Assembly (NCBI RefSeq): GCF_002911665.1
Contig: NZ_MTBP01000001.1
Coordinates: 2,108,001 to 2,172,000, forward strand
DNA: 64,000 nucleotides
Reading direction: 5' to 3'
Origin: Actinomadura rubteroloni
GTDB taxonomy: Bacteria > Actinomycetota > Actinomycetes > Streptosporangiales > Streptosporangiaceae
Shown here in pieces: positions 8,962 to 17,412 of the stretch. A program made the translations under genes and the position numbers. The notes under the pieces are model-generated. The model was not told the origin of the DNA and made no database searches. It was given only the letters and a program-made list of their open reading frames with translations. Each line of letters starts with the position of its first letter. Within the stretch, counting starts at the first letter, position 1.

Positions 8962-9546
8962 TCAAGCACCCAGCCGCAGGTGCGGCGCAACGAAGGGATA
9001 GGGCCGCTCCTTCGGCAGGAGCGCCTTGGCGCGGCTCGTGCGGCCGTCCAGCAGCAGCCCGTGGATCTTGCGGACGAGCGGCGTCAGGTCCGTGATCTCC
9101 CGGACCCACGTGTCGGCGTACTCGCCGATCACGTGCCGGCTGATCCCGACCTGGATGCTGCGCGCGTCCAGCGGGGCGCCGTGGATCGTCCGCTCGGGAT
9201 CCCACTGGACGTGGACGGTCGCTCTCTTGAACGCGGCGCGCCATTCCGCCGCGTCCCGGAACACCGACCGGTCCGGGCCGGTGAGCACCGCGCGGTCCAG
9301 GGCGCTCTCCCACCCCGCGCGGCTGATCCGGACGCCGAGGACCATTTCCTGACCGGGCTTGCGCGCCCATCCGCTGCGCGCCATCAGCCACAGGAAGGAC
9401 GGTTTGATCCACGTCATCCGGGTGCGGGAGAACGGCGGCACGAACCGTCCGGCCGCGACCGCCGCCCCGCCGATCGCCTTCCCGTACGCCTGGTAGACGA
9501 CGATCGAGTCCCGGTCGTGGTCGGCGCGAATCTGGAACAGTTCCAC
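8962..9546 (-). CDS. DUF4291 family protein
   Basis: The protein is about 194 aa and clearly of the DUF4291 type: QIRADHDRDSIVVYQAYG, then RMTWIKPSFLWLMARSGW, VQWDPER and PLVRKIHGLL in the usual order. The family has no established function. GTG 9546 was chosen because it places the protein just ahead of the conserved QIRA motif; the frame continues upstream to 9696 without family conservation. The gene precedes the NarL-type regulator by 26 nt, so the two are probably co-transcribed. Confidence 0.85.
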   Translation of the reverse strand: MELFQIRADHDRDSIVVYQAYGKAIGGAAVAAGRFVPPFSRTRMTWIKPSFLWLMARSGWARKPGQEMVLGVRISRAGWESALDRAVLTGPDRSVFRDAAEWRAAFKRATVHVQWDPERTIHGAPLDARSIQVGISRHVIGEYADTWVREITDLTPLVRKIHGLLLDGRTSRAKALLPKERPYPFVAPHLRLGA

Positions 9547-9808
9547 CGCCCGACCGTGCCCGTCCCGGCCCGGAAAAGCAACGGGTTTCCGCCGCCGCAC
9601 GGCGGCGATCCGGGGCGTTCGCCCCCGGTGCCCTCGACCGAGTGCGCCCCTGCTCCGCCCGAGAGAGAGGGCTCGGGCGTTCTCAAGAAAGGGCACGAAG
9701 CGACAGATGGTCCAGATGGGAATTAGGGGGTAGTTCGCTTTTCCGCTCGTCCGTACGGCACGCCCGTCCTACGCTGGCCGCGGCCAACGGCACGGAAAGG
9801 ACGGTCAC

Positions 9809-10393
9809 GTGGGAAAGCACAGCAAACCAGCAACCAGCGCGGACAACGGCGACGTCATCCCCGACCGGGTCTGGCGCCGAATGCTGGACGCCCTGGACCT
9901 GGAGCCGGGCATGTCCGTCCTGGAGATAGGCACAGGAACCGGCCACACCGCCGCCCTGCTGGCCGAGGCCGGAGCATTGGTGACAACGGTCGAGACCGTC
10001 CCCGAACTCGCCGCAGCGGCCTCCGCCGCCCTGCCCCGGGCCGACGTCGCCGACCGGATCACCGTCATCACCGGCCCCCTGGAAAAAGGCGCCCCCGACC
10101 ATGCCCCCTTCGACCGCGTCATATCCACGACAGGCGCTCACACGATCCCCCCGGCCTGGATCGAACAGACCAAAGAAGGCGGCCGGATAGTTGTCCCTTA
10201 CACAGGCCCCGAATATCCGGGCGCCCTTCTGGCCCTGACGGTGGCTGAAGGAACCGCGACCGGCGGCGCCACCACCGCTGCCCACCCCCAACGCGGCAAA
10301 CACCTCAAAACCCGTCACCCGGCCCCCGCCGGGCCCCTGAACCGCCTCCACATGACCGCCACCCCCACCTCCCAGACCATCACCTTCACCTGA
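9809..10393 (+). CDS. Small SAM-dependent methyltransferase, PIMT-like
   Basis: The protein is 194 aa. A Rossmann SAM-binding core starts near residue 35 with VLEIGTGTGHTAALL, then VTTVETVPEL (motif II) and GGRIVVPY. These resemble protein-L-isoaspartate O-methyltransferase and the methyltransferases of peptide-maturation clusters. The N-terminal substrate-binding part of canonical PIMT is absent, and the C-terminus is Thr/Pro-rich. GTG 9809 has GGAAAGGA about 7 nt upstream. The gene stands alone with a hairpin terminator after it, so its substrate cannot be deduced. Base composition in the 3' third (long runs of C) differs from its neighbours. Confidence 0.75.
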   Translation: MGKHSKPATSADNGDVIPDRVWRRMLDALDLEPGMSVLEIGTGTGHTAALLAEAGALVTTVETVPELAAAASAALPRADVADRITVITGPLEKGAPDHAPFDRVISTTGAHTIPPAWIEQTKEGGRIVVPYTGPEYPGALLALTVAEGTATGGATTAAHPQRGKHLKTRHPAPAGPLNRLHMTATPTSQTITFT

Positions 10394-10402
10394 CCACCCG
10401 AA

Positions 10403-10429
10403 GCGCCCTCTGCTCAGCGCAGAGAGCGC
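10403..10429 (+). terminator. Hairpin after the PIMT-like gene
   Basis: An 11-nt arm GCGCCCTCTGC, a 5-nt loop and GCAGAGAGCGC form a stem with one mismatch, 9 nt past the stop codon. No T-run follows, as is common in high-GC actinobacteria. Confidence 0.6.
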
Positions 10430-10766
10430 TCCCAGGCCCCACGCCCAACCGGGTCGCGTCGGCCGATCGGGCGCGGGAGGCGGTGAACGCGGTGAGGTCT
10501 GCCGTCGTGTCCAGCCATGTCGCGTGCGTCGCTCCGGCGCGTTGGTCGTGAGCGCGGAGTGTCACGGGTGGGGGAGTGTTCGGGCGTCGTATTCGGGGTG
10601 TTCATCCGGTGGACGTGGTCGCGGAACCGGCGCTCACGAAGGTCTCCGGAGGCGGAGCGGGCGGTCGCGGACGTCGGCTGAGCTGCGCCGACGTCGCGGG
10701 CGCCGGTGCCGCCGCGGCTCGGGGGCGCGCCGACGGTCTGCGCCCCGCCTTCAAGGAGTAGGTCTC
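10430..10766. other. Intergenic region without a convincing gene
   Basis: About 337 nt lie between the hairpin and the secreted ParB-like gene. Short open frames on both strands lack RBS, family motifs and plausible composition. The region ends with AAGGAG, the RBS of the next gene. It presumably holds that gene's promoter, but no clear -35/-10 pair was found. Confidence 0.5.
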
Positions 10767-11843
10767 ATGCGTTTCACATCCATGTCCGTCCGGGCCTCGG
10801 TGGCGGGGGCGGCGCTGGCCGCCGTCGCCGGAGGCGGCCTGGCCGCCGCCGGGCCGGCCAGCGGTGCCCCGGGCGTGCCCGGGGCCAGGCCGTCGTTCTG
10901 CGGGCACGACGACCGGAACACCCCGTATGCGCCGTACCTGTGCGCGGGGGCCGGTGACCTGCTCGACGTCCGTATCGGGGACGTCCACCCCACCCAGCCG
11001 TCGCTGGGGTACGACGAGGTGTACTACAAGCTCGGTCGTTACACGCTCGGCAAGGACGCCATCAACAAGAAGTTCGACGACTGGTGCGAGGCCGACGGGC
11101 GCGTCGCCGCCGCCTCGGCGTCCCCCGGCGCCCGCCTGGACGACCCGTCGTCGTTCACCTGCGAACTCCCGGTCGGCGGCGAGACTCCTGCGAGCGTCGC
11201 GGCGATGAAGACCGTCGTCATCGGGCCCGGCGGCCGTCCATACCTGACCGACGGGCACCACACGCTCACGTCGTTCGCCGAGACGCCCGACGGCGGCCTC
11301 AATCTGCACGTCCGGCTGCGCGTGCTGGCCAACTTCAGCACGCTGACCCGGAAGGACTTCTGGACGGCGATGACCGACCGGAAGTGGGTCTACCTCCAGA
11401 ACCCCGACGGCACGACGACCACCGTGAACAAGCTGCCCGACAGCGTCGGCCTGGCCAACTTCACCGACGACCCGTACCGCAGCCTGCTCTACTTCGGCCG
11501 CGACATCGGCTACACCCAGAACGACGTGCCCTTCCAGGAGTTCTACTGGGGGAGCTGGGTCCGCGACGCCGAGCCGATCGACCTGACGTCCTGGAACCGC
11601 ACCGACGCCGCCGGTTACCTGGCCACGGTCAAGTCGCTCACGCAGACGATGACGGCCCTTCCGAAGAACACCATCATCGGCGGCGGGTTCACGGCGGCGC
11701 AGCTCGGCGTCCTCGACCAGTGGAACGCCGGCCAGGCCGCCGCCAAGGGCGAGTTCGCCAAGCTGAGCCGTCCTTACACCGACGCCAAGCCCGGCAAGCT
11801 CGCCTACGCCCTCGAATACAAGATCCGGCACAACCTCGACTGA
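10767..11843 (+). CDS. Secreted ParB-like (ParBc_2) domain protein
   Basis: The protein is 358 aa with a signal peptide of about 36 residues (basic start, Ala/Gly-rich core, ASGAPG). The mature part has the ParB/Srx-type hallmark DGHHTLTSF near residue 158, after DVRIGDVHPTQPSLGYDEV, which matches the ParBc_2 type of putative ParB-like nuclease. The family also includes exported proteins. Export and absence of a helix-turn-helix argue against chromosome partitioning. ATG 10767 has AAGGAG with an 8-nt spacer. The gene is monocistronic and ends in a very strong hairpin. The activity is unknown; an extracellular nuclease or a binding role are both possible. Confidence 0.82.
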   Translation: MRFTSMSVRASVAGAALAAVAGGGLAAAGPASGAPGVPGARPSFCGHDDRNTPYAPYLCAGAGDLLDVRIGDVHPTQPSLGYDEVYYKLGRYTLGKDAINKKFDDWCEADGRVAAASASPGARLDDPSSFTCELPVGGETPASVAAMKTVVIGPGGRPYLTDGHHTLTSFAETPDGGLNLHVRLRVLANFSTLTRKDFWTAMTDRKWVYLQNPDGTTTTVNKLPDSVGLANFTDDPYRSLLYFGRDIGYTQNDVPFQEFYWGSWVRDAEPIDLTSWNRTDAAGYLATVKSLTQTMTALPKNTIIGGGFTAAQLGVLDQWNAGQAAAKGEFAKLSRPYTDAKPGKLAYALEYKIRHNLD

Positions 11844-11848
11844 CCCAC

Positions 11849-11896
11849 GGCGATGTCGCTGCCGCCCGCACTCGGCCGGGCGGCAGCGACATCGCC
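11849..11896. terminator. Perfect 20-bp inverted repeat (terminator)
   Basis: GGCGATGTCGCTGCCGCCCG is followed after an 8-nt loop by its exact complement. The hairpin starts 6 nt after the stop of the ParB-like gene and lies between convergent genes, so it can serve both strands. Confidence 0.85.
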
Positions 11897-12018
11897 GGAC
11901 CGAGCCTGCACCGCCCGCAAAACTGCTCCGGCGCCGAGTTCGCCTTCTCGCGGAGGACGAACCCGGCAAGAACAACGGAGCGGCACAGCTTCGGCCGTCG
12001 ATGCTTTTCGCGGTGCGG

Positions 12019-13527
12019 TCAGTGAACCGGCGCGGTCTGCGCCAGCACGCGGCCATGGGCGTCCATAGCTTGAAGCTGGTAGTAGCCGGATGCCTCCTGC
12101 CCCAGCGGGACGGCAGTGTCGTAGCCGCTCCAGGCGACAGTGGTGAGCGGCGTCAGGTCGGTGGTGGTGGGGCCGTGAAGAACCCGCCATCGGGTGACGT
12201 TCGTGGCGCCATTCCAGATCGCCCGCGCGTCTGTCTTTCCCTGCGCGGGCAGGACCAGCCGAGGCGGGGTGGCAGGTGATCCCCGCCAGGGGTCGAAGTA
12301 CGCCCGATAGGTGCGCATGGCCGGGACGGCGTCGTAGAGCATCTGCCCGTCGGGAGCGAATTCCGAGATATGCCCGGCGTTGCCCCAGCTACCGAAGGCG
12401 TTGCCGTTGGGCAGGGCTTGCATGTTGCCGGTGGCGGCGGCCCACAGATCGTCGGGATGGGTTTGATTGCGGATCAGAGTGGCCTGACGGGTGGCCACGT
12501 CGAGGTGGATCCATTCAAGGCTGCTGAGCCGACGTTGGCCGGGAGGTCTCTGGACCTGCGGGCCGTCGTTGTTGTTGAACATCGACAGAGTGGTGGCGTC
12601 GGGCATTTCAGCGTCGTGCTGGTAGGAGAACTGCACGCCCCGGCCGAGGGCGAAGGTGGAGTGCTTGCCGCCCAGCCGCCAATTGATCGCGCCGGTGGTC
12701 CGGTTGATGTTGTAGATGGTGGAGGTGTGGCGCAGGGAAATGACCAGGTTTCCCGAAGGATCCAGCGCGATGGAGTTCATGTGATACGGGTCGAGGACCT
12801 GCCCGGACTTGTAGGCGGCGTAGGTGTCGGCGACCGGGACGTGCTGCAACGCGTCCCACTGGAACCGCGTCCGTTTGGTGGCGACGTCGATGACCGAGGC
12901 GATGCAGTCATAGACCTTGCCGTCCTTGGGGCCGCCGATGGACGTCAGGTCGGCGGTCTTCTCGACGTAGGAGGTGACCAGCGCGTCCCCGCCGGTGGTG
13001 AGCCGGAACTCGTGCGCGTCGGCGGGCATGCCGGCCGGGGTGAAGCCGGCGATGACGTTGTAGTGGTCGTCGGCGATGAAGTCGGTACCGACACCGTGGC
13101 CGCCCTGCGACTGTCCCTGCCACCAGGTCAGCACCGGCTTTCCCCGGTAGGTCTGGGTGCGGAAGTTGTTGATCCGCTCGCCCTCGGGCGCGGCGCGCTG
13201 GTACACCACCTGACCCGACTTGGTCGCGATTCTGGCGACCGACCCGGCGCCCTTCTTTCCTTTTTTCGGCATCGAGTTGGTGCCGCTGCCGCCTGTCGGC
13301 TGCTGGTCATTGTCATTGACCCCGCCGAGACCGGCGGTGTAGAACACGTACCCGCTCAGTCCGTCGGGCTTGTTGACGTTCACCTTGTATTCCAACGACG
13401 CTTTGGGACGCGTAGTCTCCGCGTTAGCCACGGTCATGCACCCGACGGCCGAGCCCAGGAGCGAAACACCCGCGACCGTTCCGGCCACCGACGGGCTCAA
13501 CACCCGGCCGATAAATCCGTTCACCAT
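12019..13527 (-). CDS. Arylsulfotransferase-like (ASST) secreted protein
   Basis: The protein is 502 aa. The N-terminus has a hydrophobic export segment at about 10-36 ending near a Cys (SAVGCMTV). The body is a beta-propeller-like arylsulfotransferase domain: YRGKPVLTWWQG, HEFRLTTGG, DPYHMNSIALDPSGNLVISLRH, INWRLGG, QHDAEMPDATTLSMFNN and SWGNAGHISEF. Residues in HMNSI and QHDAE resemble conserved His/Asn positions of the bacterial PAPS-independent family, though many actinobacterial members are untested. GGGAG lies 2 nt before ATG 13527; GTG 13524 would have better spacing. Upstream, 13528-13805 holds no recognisable gene. Confidence 0.85.
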   Translation of the reverse strand: MVNGFIGRVLSPSVAGTVAGVSLLGSAVGCMTVANAETTRPKASLEYKVNVNKPDGLSGYVFYTAGLGGVNDNDQQPTGGSGTNSMPKKGKKGAGSVARIATKSGQVVYQRAAPEGERINNFRTQTYRGKPVLTWWQGQSQGGHGVGTDFIADDHYNVIAGFTPAGMPADAHEFRLTTGGDALVTSYVEKTADLTSIGGPKDGKVYDCIASVIDVATKRTRFQWDALQHVPVADTYAAYKSGQVLDPYHMNSIALDPSGNLVISLRHTSTIYNINRTTGAINWRLGGKHSTFALGRGVQFSYQHDAEMPDATTLSMFNNNDGPQVQRPPGQRRLSSLEWIHLDVATRQATLIRNQTHPDDLWAAATGNMQALPNGNAFGSWGNAGHISEFAPDGQMLYDAVPAMRTYRAYFDPWRGSPATPPRLVLPAQGKTDARAIWNGATNVTRWRVLHGPTTTDLTPLTTVAWSGYDTAVPLGQEASGYYQLQAMDAHGRVLAQTAPVH

Positions 13528-13805
13528 CTCTCCCAGTTGCTGGGGCGACGTGCCACCGACATGGGACAGACTCGAACGTCAATGTTGTGAAAGCCGACTG
13601 CTGATCGTGGGCCGTGTCGGCACCGGCCGTGGCCGCCGCGATCCCCTTCCCGGCCCTCCTGATCTGCCCCTATCGGTGCGAGACAGGACCGTAGCCATCA
13701 ATCTTGAGAAGACTCTGGCACCCATCGCACCCGCTGGCCGCAGCTCTGCCCACCGGCAGCCCCCGCCCTGCTCTGCCGCCGTCGACGAACCGAACACGCT
13801 GTGCC

Positions 13806-14576
13806 CTAAACGGGCGGCATCAGGTCGCTCGCGCTGATGGTGCAGGTCAGCGGGGGGTAGACGAAGTCCGTCTCGTTGTTCTCGCGGCGCCGCAGTCGGT
13901 AGAACTCGTGCTGCTGCTCATCGTCGGCCAGCGTGAGACGCACGCCCTCGGGGAGATGAGGGTGCCCGTCACGGAAGTGGACGAGGGTCTTCGACGTCCG
14001 GAACGTGACGCCCAGCCATTCGTTCTCCGCCGCCTGGACCGGCGCGTCCAGAACGATCTTGTGCTTGAGCCGCCGGTTCGTGTCGACAGAGAACACGACG
14101 ACGCTGTTGTGGGCGAGGGAGACCTCGAACGTCTCGCCGTCGGACTCCTTCGGCTCGAAGATCAGCTTCCTCGGCGGGCCCGCCTCGGGATGCCGGTAGC
14201 ACGTGAAGACGGCGATGAACGAGCCTTCGGCCAGGTCGAGAGACTGGTCGGAATGGCCGCCCATCTTCCTGTAGGCGTTCGTGTAGTTCTCGATGAGCGC
14301 GTTGTTCAAGCCGACGGGAAGCGCCGCATGCTCCTGGATCTGTTGCGCCAGCCGTTCGTGGACCTCTCGGAAGCGCTGCGCCGGGGCGTTGTACCGGGTC
14401 GTGGTGCGCACGAGCGGCACACCATCCGCGTCGGTCCTGGTGAGCACGGCGCCGCGCCGGCCTTTTCCGACGTCCTCCCAGCGGACCGACGCGGACAGCT
14501 CCGTGAACAAGTTCTCCTCGGTCGGCAGGTCGTAGGAGACGACCTCGTCCGAGATCCTAGATGCGGGGGGCGACAT
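13806..14576 (-). CDS. AlkB-like Fe(II)/2-oxoglutarate oxygenase (short partner)
   Basis: The protein is 256 aa. The core reads as an AlkB-like double-stranded beta helix: LNNALIENYTN, metal motif HSD in GGHSDQSLDL, strand VFTCYR, then SVVVFSVDTNRRLKHKI with the distal His, and WLGVTFR with the Arg that would bind 2-oxoglutarate. The C-terminal region (RRRENNETDFVYPP) parallels the upstream gene's EENKSTDFIDY, so the two are paralogues. ATG 14576 lies inside the end of that gene (20-nt overlap) behind GGGAG. The substrate is unknown. G+C and codon use look lower than in flanking core genes. Confidence 0.72.
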   Translation of the reverse strand: MSPPASRISDEVVSYDLPTEENLFTELSASVRWEDVGKGRRGAVLTRTDADGVPLVRTTTRYNAPAQRFREVHERLAQQIQEHAALPVGLNNALIENYTNAYRKMGGHSDQSLDLAEGSFIAVFTCYRHPEAGPPRKLIFEPKESDGETFEVSLAHNSVVVFSVDTNRRLKHKIVLDAPVQAAENEWLGVTFRTSKTLVHFRDGHPHLPEGVRLTLADDEQQHEFYRLRRRENNETDFVYPPLTCTISASDLMPPV

Positions 14577-15867
14577 AGTCTCCCGCGTTCATGCTGAACA
14601 GGAACTTGCCGCCGTAGTCGATGAAGTCCGTGCTCTTGTTCTCCTCGGCGTACAGCCTGCGCAGCTCGTCCATGCCCTCTTCGGTGGGCGGCTCCAGCTC
14701 CACCAGGTCCCCGTCCGCCTTGAGAAACGTCTGACCGTTCTTGTGGACGGCTTCGGTGCTCGAACAGCGCACCACGTAGCCCAGCCGCGTTGGAATCAAC
14801 TCGGCGCCCAGCGTCGAGGGCCGGATCTCGTGCGTGTACAGGCGGTTGGTGGACAGCGGCATGAAGAACACGGACCCGGGATAAAGCGTCAGGGTGAACT
14901 GTTCCGGGAGCGTGCTCTCGTAGTTCTCTGCAGCCGATTTCTTGCGGCGGAAGCGGAGCTGGGTCAGCCCGCTGGCGCGCTTCACGCCGTAGTCGAAGGC
15001 GTCGCCGGCCATGGGCTGCAGCTTGTCGAGCCCGTCATAGAAGGTGCAGAAGGCCATGATGCCGTTGACGGGCATGTCCTTGGTCTTGTCCGCATGCGAC
15101 GAGATCTTGGCCTTGGCCTGCTTGCGCTCGGCCGTGGCCTGGGTGTTGTGGTAGATCTGCGCGAGGACGTGGTTGAGCGGCGCCTGGTCCCGGAAGACGG
15201 CGGCGGCCTCTCGGTTCAGGGCGTCGACGATGTCCGTGTCGGTTGGACGGAAGCTCTCGGTCGGCCCCGACAGATTCGTGGAGCACCGGAGCAGGCGGAA
15301 ATTCAGGTCGTCGCCGTTCTGCGTGACGGGCGTCAGATAGATTCCGCTGCGATGGGCCGTTCCGGGCTTGGTCCCCTCCGTCAGGGACTGGAACGCGTGC
15401 TCCGAGCGGATCCGTCCGAAGTGATCGGCGCCGAGATCGAAGAAACGGCGGTAGAACACGCCGACGCCGTGCACGCGGAGCGGAACCCGGCCGCGGTCGA
15501 TGACCGTCCACGGATTGGCGGCGTCCTCACGGTAACCGTGCGCCAGCCCCCGGACGACGAACACCCGGGCCGCCGTGCGCAGTCGCTCATCGCTGATCCC
15601 GGACACGTCTCCGCACAGATAGACGGTCTTCTGGGCGACGTCGACCGAACCGGAAGCGAGGTCTTCCGGCGTGATGGTGGACCCGAAGAACTCGCGCACC
15701 GAATCATCGTCGTGCGACGTCGAAGGCGCGACCAGGATATTGCCCGCGTCCTCGATGGAAGCCTCTGTCAGATTCGTTGCGCCCATCAAACTGTACCCAC
15801 CATTCACGCTCCGGGACGTGAGCCCCGGAGCCGACCAGATGACCTGTAACCGGACGGTTCGGCTCAT
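14557..15867 (-). CDS. AlkB-like Fe(II)/2-oxoglutarate oxygenase with N-terminal extension (long partner)
   Basis: The protein is 436 aa. Residues from about 165 onward align with the downstream paralogue: LNHVLAQIYHNT, metal motif HAD in SSHADKTKDM, AFCTFYDG, SVFFMPLSTNRLYTHEI with the distal His, and RLGYVVR. The first 160 residues are an extra domain that I do not recognise, including TVYLCGDVSG and VFVVRGLAHGYRED. It is translated with the shorter partner through a 20-nt overlap, so the two proteins may form a complex or act sequentially. ATG 15867 lacks a good RBS; ATG 15786 is an alternative. That it is an oxygenase is inferred from motifs only. Confidence 0.7.
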   Translation of the reverse strand: MSRTVRLQVIWSAPGLTSRSVNGGYSLMGATNLTEASIEDAGNILVAPSTSHDDDSVREFFGSTITPEDLASGSVDVAQKTVYLCGDVSGISDERLRTAARVFVVRGLAHGYREDAANPWTVIDRGRVPLRVHGVGVFYRRFFDLGADHFGRIRSEHAFQSLTEGTKPGTAHRSGIYLTPVTQNGDDLNFRLLRCSTNLSGPTESFRPTDTDIVDALNREAAAVFRDQAPLNHVLAQIYHNTQATAERKQAKAKISSHADKTKDMPVNGIMAFCTFYDGLDKLQPMAGDAFDYGVKRASGLTQLRFRRKKSAAENYESTLPEQFTLTLYPGSVFFMPLSTNRLYTHEIRPSTLGAELIPTRLGYVVRCSSTEAVHKNGQTFLKADGDLVELEPPTEEGMDELRRLYAEENKSTDFIDYGGKFLFSMNAGDYVAPRI

Positions 15868-15967
15868 CCTATGAACTATCGGTGGTCCGTTCTATGGAGT
15901 TTTCCGCGTTGCTGGGCGGTCCCCGACAGCGACGAAAGGCACCCGGTGCGGCTCGTCGCGACCCGGG

Positions 15968-17275
15968 TCAGCAGGGAATCTCCGCATGGACGGTGAAGCC
16001 TCCTCCGGGTTCTGGACCTGCCGTGAACGTCCCATTGAGGGCGGTGACGCGTTCGCGCATTCCACGCAGCCCGCTTCCCGCCGCCACCCCGCTCTCGGCA
16101 TCGCCCTCCCCGCCGCTGGCCGCGCCGCCGTGCACGCCGCTCGTCGTGCTGCGCGGCGGGTCGGTGCCGGGCTGGACGGGCGCTCGGGAAGGCGCGGACG
16201 TGTTGGTGATCGTCAGGGTCAGCGTGTCCGGCGTGTAGGCGAGGGTGATGTCGGCGGTCACTGGGGGCGGGCCCGCGTGGCGGGTGATGTTCGTCAGTGA
16301 CTCCTGGACGATCCGGAACGCCGCCAGATCGGCGCCCGCCGGAAGGGAGCGGCGGTCGCCGGTGACCGTGAGCAGGACGTCCAGCCCCGCCGCCCGGGCG
16401 CGGTCGACCAGGTCGTCCAGTTGGGCCAGGCCGGCGGTGGGGGAGCGGGGGGCGCGCTCGCCCTCGGCGCGCAGCGCGCCGATCACCGACCGCATCTCGG
16501 TCAGCGCCTCCTTGCTCGCCTCCTTGATGGCGGCCAAGGCGCTGCGGGCCTCGTCCGGATTCTCGTCCAGCAGGTGCAGCGCCACGCCCGCCCGCACGTT
16601 GATCATGGAGATGTTGTGCGCGAGGACGTCGTGCAGTTCGCGCGCCATGCGCAGCCGTTCCTCGCTCGCGCGCCGCCGGTCCTCCTCGGCGCGGGTCCGC
16701 GCGGCGGCGGCGGCGCGCAGGGACGTCGCCCGCAGCAGCTCGCCGGTCACGAGCGCGACCAGCGCCCAGCCGAGCGAGCCCGCCACGCCGTCCAGGCCGG
16801 GCCGGTCGACCGGGAAGAACGCGCCGGTCCGGCCGCGTTCGGCGCCCGGGACGCCGATGAGCGTGGTCAGGACGAGGTAGCCGGTGATCGTCGCGGCCGT
16901 CCCGGTCCACGCGACGAGCCGGCGGCCCGCCGTCACCGCCGCGACCATCGCCACCAGCGGCGACAGGATCACCGGGCCGTAGGTGTAGGCGCGGAGCAGG
17001 TAGAACGCGGTGACCGCGCCGGTCGCCGCGAGCACCGCCACCGGCGCCCGGCGGCGCAGCAGCAGCGCCAGCGGGCCCGCCGCCAGCAGCGCCACGCCGA
17101 GCGCGTCGAGTTGCATCGCGGGGGGCAGCCGGTCCTCATGACCGCTCCACCGGCCGTCCGGATGCTGCGCGCCGAACGACCCGGCGATCTGGACGGCGAG
17201 GAGCACCGCCGGGACGACCCAGACGGGCCATTCCGACGGCGGCGGAACGCGGCGCAGCGCGGACGAGGAGGTCAC
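15968..17275 (-). CDS. NarL-type sensor histidine kinase (HisKA_3), orphan
   Basis: The protein is about 435 aa. The N-terminal third has about five to six membrane helices. Then come RMARELHDVLAHNISMI (phospho-acceptor His), dimerisation helices, and a HATPase with FRIVQESLTNITRH and GSGLRGMRERV. A Gly/Ser-rich insert lies before the final GLRGM motif. GTG 17275 sits 7 nt after TAGCGT, which looks like a -10 box, suggesting a leaderless start; GTG 17284 is in frame. Its response regulator is not adjacent. The NarL-type regulator at 8270-8935 is the only one in the window. Confidence 0.9.
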   Translation of the reverse strand: MTSSSALRRVPPPSEWPVWVVPAVLLAVQIAGSFGAQHPDGRWSGHEDRLPPAMQLDALGVALLAAGPLALLLRRRAPVAVLAATGAVTAFYLLRAYTYGPVILSPLVAMVAAVTAGRRLVAWTGTAATITGYLVLTTLIGVPGAERGRTGAFFPVDRPGLDGVAGSLGWALVALVTGELLRATSLRAAAAARTRAEEDRRRASEERLRMARELHDVLAHNISMINVRAGVALHLLDENPDEARSALAAIKEASKEALTEMRSVIGALRAEGERAPRSPTAGLAQLDDLVDRARAAGLDVLLTVTGDRRSLPAGADLAAFRIVQESLTNITRHAGPPPVTADITLAYTPDTLTLTITNTSAPSRAPVQPGTDPPRSTTSGVHGGAASGGEGDAESGVAAGSGLRGMRERVTALNGTFTAGPEPGGGFTVHAEIPC

Positions 17276-17412
17276 GCCCAGCACGCTAGGCGACGCGGGC
17301 GGCGACCGGCATCGCTCGGAAGTCGGCTTCGGAAGTACGCCGGGAGTCGTACGGGGTCCACCGAACGTGGGTGAACATCACGGACGACTCCGGCGCAATC
17401 CGTCCAAGGTGA

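Noticed and set aside
10414..10605. Short minus-strand frame downstream of the PIMT-like gene
   Set aside because: No RBS, no recognisable motif, and a composition typical of random high-G+C sequence. It starts inside the intergenic region and overlaps the hairpin.
12019..13527. Joint defence role for the arylsulfotransferase-like gene with the AlkB-like pair
   Set aside because: They share a strand, but a 278-nt gap separates them and the arylsulfotransferase-like protein is exported. No sequence feature links them functionally.
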